Shown here piece by piece: positions 20,939 through 28,431 of a DNA stretch of 28,431 nt. Source of the stretch: Plakobranchus ocellatus (lineage: Eukaryota; Mollusca; Gastropoda; Plakobranchidae); NCBI GenBank assembly GCA_019648995.1, contig BLXT01007728.1, positions 1,453,185 to 1,481,615 on the forward strand, written 5' to 3'. How positions within the stretch are numbered: the stretch's first letter is position 1; the number at the start of each line of letters is the position of its first letter. A program made the translations under genes and the position numbers. Below the pieces are notes generated by a model that did not search any database, had not been told where the DNA came from, and saw nothing but the letters and a program-made list of their open reading frames with translations.

Positions 20939-21872
20939 TCTAAATATAAAACAATCAATCAGTGTCAGAGAGCAATGAGCTTCACCATGGTTGTGTGTAA
21001 TACAACCTCAGAAGAAGTGAAGTAACAAATACCCATTTTAATCAAGTACACTAAGAAAATTTAAGAACACCATGATATTAGTAAGTTCAGGTTGATTAGT
21101 CTAAAAAACGTCAACACAAAAGAAGATTATAATGGAAATATTTAGGAACATGGCACTGTGTATTGGCTCAATATAGAGGATCTTGAACTCAAAGCTTTTC
21201 GAAATTACAGACACACCTTAGCACAGATGTTGGACCCTTCATTTTTCTTCATGAAGCTAGAAAATAAGGCAAACGATATATGATAACCCATATCCTCCTG
21301 CTCGTCCAGCGTTACTCCCAAAATATGATATGTAGATGATATGATGCATTTTCTTCTCCACACTGTTTTACATGTTTCTTATGGCACATTTGCTGTGATC
21401 CTTATATGACATTAAATGCGATATGTTGACAACAAAGTTATATGAATTATTAATAAAAATCATTGTGATAGCATAATTTAAATAAAGAGGAAAGACTTCT
21501 AATTAAGGCACACTAATATCCCCAACACCAACAGACACATAACAAGCATGGTTATAGATTGAGATGCGTTTTGTTTTTAAATTAATTTGATGCAATGTAA
21601 TTAGATATTTATCACTGGGCTAACATTAATGGCACAGTTCATTGTGGCTCTTTAAGATATCACGGAAAATCATAGATTTTTCTTCGCTTTGGGTTACCGA
21701 TTCCATTTCATTGACGCACGGTAAAAAAAAATTGTGTTGACATATTTCTATAATATGAACATCATCTCATAGCTCTCAGTTTAAGAAATGTGATGATGCT
21801 TAAATAGCGATTTGGCATAAGTCTGAGATATGCCAAAGCGACACCTCAGTGACGAACTGATATTCATGAAGT

Positions 21873-23039
21873 TCACAATTCTTCGTCTATGCACTTCCCA
21901 GTTTTGAAATAATTCCATAGCTTACCCCTATCTTCTTTCTTCACTAGAGTTGTTACATAAAAATTGTTTGTCATTTTACAGAAAGTACGTTTTTCTAGCA
22001 GAGTGGCGAATGATTTGTGGTAATACTGGGTTATATTCAGAGTCACAGCCATGATACCAGTCACAAAGGCGTCTTCGTTGGGGACTATTGGAAAGTAAGG
22101 GAAGCTCTCGGCAATTTGTTTCAGAGCAAGTTTCGACAAGACATACGAATGGCCATAAATGTACCTTGGAAACTTATCAAATGGATAAACAGTTTGAGGC
22201 ACTTTCCAACTTCCTGAGCGTACGACTGCTGGGTGGAGAAAGTAATGCTGATGACCAAACACGTAACTTGGCTTGGTGTTTACTGGCACCTTTTCTATGA
22301 GGCTTAATAACAGATTTACATTCACAAACGTGTCCATATCTACTTTTATAGCAGCCTTAATGCTTGGGCAGTTCCGTGCCACCCATGTAATGGTAGTTGC
22401 CATTTTGAGGGAAAGATTGCCATAAGAGTCGACGAAATCTGCTACCATGATATCGCCAAAAGTTGCTGATTCGTTCTTGAGTGCCTGCAGGTCTTCGGGT
22501 TTTAATCCTGAACCCCCGAAGAAAAAAGCCAAACGTGTTGACGAGCTCTGCCGCCATTTTGTATCGTAAAATTTTGAAGCCCACGTTTTTCGGATATCCA
22601 GGCGCTCTTTGGCTGCGTCAGATTTAGCTACGCTGGGAATGATGAAGAGGATGCTGGGAATGTCTTTTTCACAAATGTTGCTGCCGGATAGGATGAAATT
22701 CTCTGGAATTGTACTGATCTTCTCTTTCGCTAGAGTAAAGTAAGTCCTGTCAACATGGAACCCCTTGTCTATGAGGATATTGTAATAAGGCTCTGTTAGA
22801 TTTTTTAAGACATCTATTTCGAAGTTCACTTTTGCGTGGGGCTCAGATAACTTTTCAGCTTTTGCTAAAGATTCCTCTGCCAAATTACTAATCTCTGTTG
22901 CGACAACATAAGATTGTGGAACTTGGACCACTGAGTTCGCTCCAGATGAGAGCAAGAAAAGTATCTGAATTGCAGCTGCCGCCAAGAGAAATAAAACAGT
23001 GACCTCCGCACAAAATTTGAATTTGCGCAACTGATTCAT
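21873..23039 (-). CDS. Beta-1,3-galactosyltransferase-like protein (GT31), 388 residues
   Basis: An intact 388-codon frame encodes a type II Golgi membrane glycosyltransferase of family GT31. Layout: short basic cytosolic tail (residues 1-9), one membrane segment (about 11-32, VTVLFLLAAAAIQILFLL), a stem, then the catalytic domain. GT31 landmarks are RLDIRKTWA (146-154), FFFGGS (172-177), DFVDSYGNLSLKM (201-213), a DxD site in KVDMDTFVN (232-240), YGHSYVLS (295-302) and EDAFVTG (322-328). The enzyme should move a sugar, probably galactose, from a UDP donor onto a beta-1,3 acceptor in the Golgi lumen. The exact donor and acceptor cannot be read from sequence. Possible N-glycosylation sites are N80, N189, N208 and N335. 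The DxD is D-M-D rather than the common D-D-D, but keeps both outer Asp. The start is the first ATG after a splice acceptor, with G at -3. Related beta-1,3-N-acetylglucosaminyltransferases cannot be excluded. Confidence 0.93.
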   Translation of the reverse strand: MNQLRKFKFCAEVTVLFLLAAAAIQILFLLSSGANSVVQVPQSYVVATEISNLAEESLAKAEKLSEPHAKVNFEIDVLKNLTEPYYNILIDKGFHVDRTYFTLAKEKISTIPENFILSGSNICEKDIPSILFIIPSVAKSDAAKERLDIRKTWASKFYDTKWRQSSSTRLAFFFGGSGLKPEDLQALKNESATFGDIMVADFVDSYGNLSLKMATTITWVARNCPSIKAAIKVDMDTFVNVNLLLSLIEKVPVNTKPSYVFGHQHYFLHPAVVRSGSWKVPQTVYPFDKFPRYIYGHSYVLSKLALKQIAESFPYFPIVPNEDAFVTGIMAVTLNITQYYHKSFATLLEKRTFCKMTNNFYVTTLVKKEDRGKLWNYFKTGKCIDEEL

Positions 23040-23070
23040 CTCTTTGGAAGCTGAAAAGAAAAGAAAAAGG
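23040..23070 (-). other. 3' splice site and 5'UTR start before the galactosyltransferase ATG
   Basis: On the minus strand the sequence reads CTTTTTCTTTTCTTTTCAG, then CTTCCAAAGAG, then the ATG. This is a strong pyrimidine-rich acceptor whose exon begins at 23050, leaving an 11-nt 5'UTR remnant. The coding region is therefore one exon, with at least one non-coding 5' exon at higher coordinates. Single-coding-exon structure with a 5'UTR intron is common among GT31 genes. Confidence 0.65.
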
Positions 23071-23696
23071 ATTGAAGAATTGGTGAATCAATAAAATGTT
23101 TATTTTCATCAGCGTTACGTGAAAAAAAAAAATTGTGTTTGAAGGTTTCATTTCCTAAAGTTAACCGATTAAAAAAAAAAAAAAGACTAATGAATGAATG
23201 CGAGAATAAATGTAGTTGAGACAGCTAAAAGGGATTAATCCTTACTTAGCAAATTAAGAGCGAGTGCACAGCCAACAGTGGACTAACTTTTGGTTTTGTA
23301 ACATATCACATACATACCTTTAGATTTTTGTCCCCGTTAATAAATAAATCATGTCTTCCTAGCTACAGTTTTTTTTTGACGGTGTATATTGACTGTGCTT
23401 CGAGGTGGTTTGCACACATTATTTTAATTAAATAGCTAGCCTGGTGTAGAGTTGCGCATACTCATTAGCCCAGTATTATTAGGGCGAGCGTAAGTTTCAA
23501 AGCAGGGGGATAATTGTAAAGATATCACGAGCGGATGTCATAGTGGAAGTAAACGCTGCCTGCTGAAGTACTTCGGGCGGCACAGCAGATCTTAAATTAG
23601 GACCTAAAAGACTAAAGAGAAGTGGTAGAGTAATAGCTTTTATAATTACGACTTCGAGCGCCTCTTGTATAAATAGTAAGTTTATCTAAAAGTATG
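23071..23696. other. Region upstream of the galactosyltransferase, no gene seen
   Basis: This is probably 5'UTR intron of the minus-strand gene. A TATAAATAG lies at 23668-23676 on the plus strand, next to the retroelement, and no transcript there is evident. A GC-richer patch at 23495-23590 contains a CTGCTG/CAGCAG inverted repeat, possibly a relic of another element. Nothing can be named with confidence. Confidence 0.45.
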
Positions 23697-24130
23697 AGGG
23701 CTTAGATAGTCAGAATATGTTGAAGATCTTTTTAAAGATGAAAGGTGCAAAAAACCCAAAATAAAGAATAACATAGAAAGCCCAACTATTCTCAAAGAAG
23801 AGGTAGAAACAGCAATAAAGAAAGTGAATAATGGGAAAGCCACAGGACCAGATACTACACCAGTAGAAATAATTAAAGCATTAGATCCAACAATAAAATT
23901 TCTTAATGCAATATACGATATTGGACAATTCCAGAAGATCTTTGTAAATTATGTATTTTTATAGCACTGCCTAAAACACCAGAAGCAACAGAATGTGAAC
24001 TTTATAGAACAATCAGTTTAATGAGCCATTTTACAAAAACCCAGTTACGCGTTTTGATGCATCGAATGCGCAAGAGTCTAAGACCAGAAATATCTCCAAA
24101 ACAGTTTGGTTTCATGCCTGAAACGCAATA

Positions 24131-24508
24131 TTCAGTTTGTCAATGCTTATGGAAAGGTGTATAGAAATGCAAAAAGATTTCCACTTCTGTTTCATTAATT
24201 ATTCTAAGGCCTTTGAGAACGTAAAACATGTAGAGCTGTTTCGTACACAAGAAAAATTAGACATTGATGGAAAAGATCTGAGAGTAATTAGAAATTTATG
24301 CTGGGATCAGACTGCATCTGTAAGAATTGAAGGAGACCACAATGATTTCAAATCCATCATAAGAGTTGTGAGGCAGGGATGTGTAATGTCGTCTGATCTT
24401 TTTAACCTACATAGTGAAATAATCTTAAGGAATATTGATGGTATTTCAGGCTTAAAAACAAATGGAGCGAATCTTAATAATCTAAGGAATGCAGATGATA
24501 CAGTTTAA
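24131..24508 (+). pseudogene. Reverse transcriptase core fragment with damaged catalytic sites
   Basis: The open stretch FSLSMLMERCIEMQKD to RNADDTV covers RT motifs A to C. Motif A reads INYSKAFENV where active elements have IDYSKAFDNV-type sequence, so the first catalytic Asp is Asn (codon 24197-24199). VRQGCVMSSDLFN (from 24368) is the conserved RQGC block. Motif C reads NADD (24488-24499) instead of YADD, and a TAA follows three codons later. After that stop the same frame continues as IAEIGKQLQKLLDTVVLESE, so the stop is a mutation within the domain. The enzyme is inactive. Confidence 0.88.
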
Positions 24509-25232
24509 ATAGCAGAAATTGGCAAACAACTCCAAAAACTTCTAGATACTGTAGTTTTAGAAAGCGAAAGAATGGGGCTGTCTTTGAATGTAAAGAAAAC
24601 GGAATGTATGGTCATATCAAAGAAATCCTCTAACCCTTAGAACAATCTCGTTAGCAAAGGCTAACAAATCAAACAAGTTACAAAATTCAAATATGTAGGC
24701 TACCTGATAACATAAGTAAAAGAATAGCCATGGCCAAAGATACATTCCAAAAAATAACCAATACTTGCAAATAGAAACATGAGTATGAAAACCAAAATAA
24801 GGGTAATTAAAACATATGTATGGTCAGTAATTTTGTATGGTAGTGAGTGTTGGACAATAAACAAAGAAATAGAAAAAAAAAACTAAAGGCAGTAGAGGTG
24901 TAATTTATCAGAAGAACGGTGAGGATATCATGGACAGAAAAAAGTCAAATGAATTGATACTGAAAGAGGCTAATCTCGAGCGATCACTTATTAAAACTAT
25001 GAGACAGAGGCAACTACAGGTTTTAAGTCATTTTTGCCAACCCAAGGGTTTAGAACATTTAGCAATCATTGGAAAGATTGAAGGTAAACGCAGTAGAGGT
25101 AGAAAGAGAAAAATTTTATTGAAAGTCTTAAGTCATAGGCAATAGGCAGGGATAGCAATAACAACAAGGTTAACTGAGAATAGGTTTGAGTGGAGGAACA
25201 TGAAGGCCAATGTTTGTTCCAGACAAGGTACC

Positions 25233-25259
25233 TGATGATGATGATGATGATGATGATGA
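25233..25259 (+). repeat. (TGA)9 microsatellite, 3' tail of the LINE
   Basis: Nine exact TGA units follow directly on the LINE C-terminal region and mark its 3' end. On the minus strand the same tract produces a spurious poly-His open frame. Confidence 0.9.
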
Positions 25260-26052
25260 GGGCTCCCTCTAAAATCAGAATATTTTAAGCACTTGTTTTT
25301 CTTGCACCTTTTTCTCTCCCTTCCATGTATTTTGAGAGATAGCGAAAATTGAAACAAAGTTTTCTGAATTTCTAAATAATTTACCTACACTATAAAGCAG
25401 ACAAAATCTTTATCTTAATAATCAAGTCTTCTTTACCTTCGATGAAAACAAAAAAATTGCAATACAAGTGGCATCTGGTACACACATAATATATAGTGCA
25501 GTAAATCTGAAACAGTAAACTTCAAAGGTACTTTTTGTTACTGGCTTCTGAGATGTAGTTAAAATTCATGCATATGTGGGTAATGTACAGAGCTACCAAC
25601 TGTTACTGATTTCAATACTTTAATACCGATATGACGCATTGATATAAGTGAAATCCGACCTTTATGAATAACTCTTGTACCCACATCCATTTGCCACCTG
25701 TCTCTCTTCAAACAATAATCCATGATCATTAAATGTTTAGAGTTAAATTGCCCTACACAAGTCTTTAACAAGTTACACAAATGATTGAATCCTCATTGTT
25801 CCTGTTTGTTACTGAAAACTCACCCCATAGCTCTGAAAAAAAAAAAAACATGCAGGCTAGGTCTTAGCATTATACGCATACATTTCTTAATGCAACGAGA
25901 TTTGTGTTCACGATACCTCTGAAATGTTTTATGTTCTGAAATGAGGACCTCAATTTACCAAAGCTACCTTATTTATATTATCAGCTCATGTTTACTTTTT
26001 GACTAATTATCATTAATTTCAGAAAATTTCAATTAAAAATAATAATTCGTGC

Positions 26053-26169
26053 ATCTATCTATCTATCTAACTATTTACCTATTTATACACACAAACATCT
26101 CTCTTGACGTACCAGTAGTTCGAATAAATAACTTAAAATCGCTTAGATAGATAGATGGATTGATAGATA
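26053..26169. repeat. Paired (ATCT)n and (AGAT)n tracts
   Basis: (ATCT)4 at 26053-26068, with degenerate copies to about 26090, faces TAGATAGATAGATGG and related units at 26144-26169. The two are complementary, about 75 nt apart, and could fold into a hairpin. Confidence 0.75.
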
Positions 26170-26170
26170 A

Positions 26171-26202
26171 AGAGTGGGAGAGAGAGAGACAACCTGTCAG
26201 AA

Positions 26203-26262
<60 letters not shown>
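26171..26262. repeat. (AG)n microsatellite
   Basis: A purine tract: GA-rich from 26171, interrupted near 26190-26200, then 25 perfect AG units at 26213-26262. It explains the Arg-Glu repeat in the open frame at 26174-26404. Confidence 0.95.
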
Positions 26263-26264
<2 letters not shown>

Positions 26265-26340
26265 ATTGTGTGTTATTTGGAAATCAATTATTTTACGTTA
26301 GGGTGACGAGAAAATACCAAGCCAACTATGAATCCCCCTC

Positions 26341-26363
26341 CCCCCCCCACACACACACACACA
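26341..26363. repeat. C-run plus (CA)8
   Basis: A run of C (26341-26348) leads directly into CA dinucleotides up to 26363. Confidence 0.9.
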
Positions 26364-27429
26364 AAGACACACTTCTTCCTCCCCGCTCCAGTTTTCACAG
26401 ATAAGGCTAAGCACTTGGAAAAACGTCTATTTGCTAATGTCATTCGCTTTTGTTAAAGGGTGGGAGATGGGGTATGTATACAGTATTTATATATTTCTTA
26501 TTCAGGTTATTCAAGCTAACTGGTAACATTATTTTTCTAATATAATACCATACTGTGGGCTTCCTTCTGTTTTTACTGCGAACCTGTCGCACAAGTGAAT
26601 AGAATACTTTTTAGTCATTGGAAAACAAGTATTTTGATTTTATTGTTAACAACTTGATACGATCTTTTATTTCACATGTATCGAGAAAACTGATCATCTA
26701 TGAACTATGTTATTTCCTCAGATTGTATCGCTGTTATTTTTATTCAAGTAACCTTGTCATAATTTTTAATTCTCTCTCTTTATCGTTTCAATAGAGCCTC
26801 TGTGTGTGTCTGTGTGTGATACTTTTTGAGATTGTTAATCTAAAGCACAAGCCTACGAAGCGCCTATCGGACTGGTCACTCCCTAAATCTCTGATTTGTT
26901 GCTGTCTTTTAAGTAACACTGTGATTATCATTCTGTGCAATATGGTGCTTGCAAATCCAGTATCTCATAAAACGCGGCTTTTGGTTCCTGGGATCTCTTT
27001 ATCAATATTTGGAGAAGTCGCAGTATCTTTTAACTTCTTTGTCGATGGCTAGGCCAAAGTAACAAAGTATACATTAAAAAAAAAAAATTCCCCGATTCAA
27101 GACAAAAAAAGAATTATTTTTTCCCTAGATATTTAGCATTAAGTTATTGAAATTTTTAAATACTGGAACTCAGGGAAAGACATCTTGTTTCAGTAACAAT
27201 ATTATCATTTACTTAAAAAATAATAAAAAGAGTTTGGTTTCAGTTTTTATTATATACATAGCAATGCTAACAAAGATTCATAGAAGTGCTCAAACCTTGT
27301 TTACACTGGAAATGCCTGATTACTTTGCATGGTAGTAGAACTTTAAGGACAAAAGAAACTAGTTGAATAATCATGCGTGTTCTTGGCTTAAGGATAGAAA
27401 AATTAATTATCTTTCTCTTTGCTACCGAT

Positions 27430-27546
27430 TTTCTTTTGTTTTATTATTTATTGTTGTTGTTGTTATTTGTTTTTTTGTTGTTTTTGTTTTTTGTTTTTTT
27501 TGTTGTTTTGTTTTTTTTTGTTTTTTTTGTTTTTTTGTTTTTTTTA
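27430..27546. repeat. T/G low-complexity tract
   Basis: About 117 nt consist almost wholly of T runs broken by single G residues (TTG, TTTTTTG units). All three plus-strand frames are open through it and give Phe/Val/Leu/Cys-rich strings, which are artefacts. Confidence 0.95.
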
Positions 27547-27912
27547 TACGGAACTCAACGTGAAATTTGTAAACAAGAACTTGCATAAATTTTTTATACT
27601 TGCAAAGAACATGGTATCGTATAGTTAAATATGTTTTTTGGTTGTTTTTTTAACTTGCCGTCCCGAGCAACATCTGGTTGGCTTCAACATCGTTTTCATT
27701 AGTCTTGAAATAAATATTCGTAAATGTAATATTAAGAGTCAAGTAGTATATTACCTAAATCTCTTTTACACCAGAGTAATAACTAGTAACGACAACAAGG
27801 AAAAGAATGTGAGGCTGAACTGACCTACATTTTCAATTAAGCTAAGTGGACGCATAAGTATCACGAGGACCTTGAAAGACGTAAAGGAAAATCTATGAGA
27901 AAAGATATAAAA

Positions 27913-28003
27913 CTTTTGGCCCAGACTGGGCACTGAATCCTGAGCCCTTAATGTTTCGCATGGTAACGAAGCACTCTGCCAAAGGAGCTCACGCTGAACC
28001 TTA
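27913..28003 (-). mobile_element. tRNA-derived SINE-like head (or degraded tRNA gene)
   Basis: On the minus strand TGGCAGAGTGC (27981-27971) fits the pol III A box. GGATTCAGTGC (27940-27930) resembles a decayed B box. They are separated by about 29 nt, close to tRNA spacing. Between them TTCG and CGAA can pair around TTACCATG, like an anticodon arm. The B box lacks the normal TTCGA core, so a working tRNA is unlikely. The borders are approximate. Confidence 0.5.
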
Positions 28004-28431
28004 GTATCCCTCCCCCCTCCCTTGAGAAGGCAACTGCGGTGTTCAGAAATGGTTTTGACTTAAGCATGAGTTACCCCCATTTCGCCCAAATGATAATCTT
28101 TAGCCAACTTATAGGTTTGGATATGGCCATTGTTCACTTTATTTTTATCTAGATGCTACAGCAAGCCTGTAGAGTACCAATATTGATCCTAGCCTGTGGA
28201 TCAGCTTGCCTTGAAAAAAATGATGTGATTGTATTTTTGTTTAATTAGTGAAAAAAATTGCTTGACTGGGCAGTTAAATTATCTGCATAGTTATTGCTAC
28301 TCCTCAGCAGTGTCATCGTTTCTACAAGCGGTGCTTTTGTAGCAAATAGCTACATATAAAATGTTTTGTTATTTTACATGTTTTATATGTATCAATATAA
28401 GGTAATGTTTATAGACGGTTTTGTCAAAAAA
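28004..28431. other. Right edge of window, no feature seen
   Basis: A+T-rich sequence after a short C-rich patch (28009-28021). No open frame, repeat or RNA gene that I can support. Confidence 0.5.

Larger units (their letters stand above)
16640..21872. other. Convergent intergenic region between NPHP4 and the galactosyltransferase
   Basis: About 5.2 kb lie between the NPHP4 stop and the stop of the minus-strand gene. It should contain both 3'UTRs. I found no coding exon. Open frames such as 17059-17274 and 19548-19802 have random or simple-repeat composition. Separately listed items are a possible poly(A) signal, the element at 18360-18496, the TAGATCTA-rich patch and the (CT)n tract. An alternating TA run lies near 20238-20249. 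Confidence 0.6.
23697..25259 (+). mobile_element. Decayed 5'-truncated non-LTR retrotransposon (LINE)
   Basis: Fragments of a LINE reverse transcriptase appear in order across three frames. From 23716: YVEDLFKDERCKKP and NNGKATGPDTTPVEIIKAL (RT motif GKATGPD). From 23928: IPEDLCKLCIFIALPKTPEA, then ISLMSHFTKTQLRVLMHRM and PKQFGFMP. From 24131: the catalytic core. From about 24930: the C-terminal NLERSLIKTMRQRQLQ and IEGKRSRGRKRK. At least two frameshifts and several stops break the frame. The endonuclease half is missing, so this is a 5'-truncated copy. It ends in (TGA)9, the kind of short tandem tail seen in RTE-type elements. RTE-like is the best guess, but the clade needs a tree. Confidence 0.9.
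25260..27912. other. Non-coding region with microsatellites
   Basis: No gene is recognisable in about 2.6 kb. Open frames at 25559-25780 (minus), 26804-27052 and 27147-27335 have no domain, splice context or similarity that I can name. The region contains the simple repeats listed separately and a suggestive minus-strand splice-site pair at 25818-25846. A non-coding 5' exon or promoter of the galactosyltransferase may lie here. Confidence 0.5.

Noticed and set aside
22017..22300. Plus-strand open frames over the galactosyltransferase
   Set aside because: They are antisense to an intact, motif-bearing GT31 frame.
22888..23151. Minus-strand frame across the galactosyltransferase start
   Set aside because: It runs through the splice acceptor into intron and is out of frame with the catalytic domain.
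23668..23676. TATAAATAG as a plus-strand promoter
   Set aside because: It sits next to a dead LINE fragment in A+T-rich DNA, where such words arise often, and no plus-strand gene follows.
25133..25357. Minus-strand frame with a poly-His run
   Set aside because: The His run is the (TGA)9 microsatellite read in reverse.
26174..26404. Arg-Glu repeat protein
   Set aside because: It is only the (AG)n tract translated.
26804..27052. 82-codon frame as a small membrane protein
   Set aside because: It starts in a TG-rich repeat and has no recognisable family, splice context or other support.
27363..27628. Three overlapping hydrophobic open frames
   Set aside because: All come from the T/G low-complexity tract.
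1..28431. CRISPR array, bacterial operon or viral genome segment
   Set aside because: There is no regular spacer-repeat series, no ribosome-binding-site-led gene cluster and no viral protein signature. All coding evidence is eukaryotic and mostly spliced.

Overview
The window is animal (metazoan) genomic DNA: A+T-rich, with GT-AG introns, simple repeats and degraded retroelements. It carries no bacterial-type operon, CRISPR array or rRNA. The gene content and the style of LINE decay are compatible with a lophotrochozoan, perhaps a gastropod mollusc. That assignment is an inference and cannot be proved from this sequence alone.

Positions 28-16639 (+ strand) hold the 3' part of NPHP4 (nephrocystin-4), a ciliary transition-zone protein. 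Seventeen exons can be joined with GT-AG borders and matching phases at every junction. They give 980 uninterrupted codons and a stop at 16637-16639. The first few hundred residues lie upstream of the window. The order of conserved blocks follows vertebrate NPHP4 throughout. The exception is a Met/Pro/Tyr/Gly-rich stretch in the second visible exon, which replaces the less conserved Ser/Pro-rich linker. Intron 6 holds a MITE-like element with long terminal inverted repeats. Intron 7 holds a tRNA-derived SINE-like element. Intron 12 holds a possible 26-nt exon that would break the frame.

Positions 16640-21872 are the convergent intergenic region. It contains the NPHP4 3' flank, a GC-rich TTAA-bordered MITE-like element, a TAGATCTA-rich patch and a (CT)n tract. 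Positions 21873-23039 (- strand) are an intact 388-codon GT31 beta-1,3-galactosyltransferase-like type II membrane protein. Its whole reading frame is in one exon, and a good splice acceptor lies 11 nt before the ATG, so a 5'UTR exon lies further right.

Positions 23697-25259 (+) are a 5'-truncated, frameshifted non-LTR retrotransposon with damaged catalytic motifs, ending in (TGA)9. The rest, to 28431, is non-coding: a microsatellite cluster, a T/G tract and a tRNA-derived SINE-like head on the minus strand near 27913-28000.

The two genes have no evident functional link. One serves ciliary architecture and the other Golgi glycosylation. I found no convincing new multi-gene system. The most worthwhile leads are the two MITE-like families, the two tRNA-derived elements, the candidate poison exon and the Met-rich NPHP4 linker.
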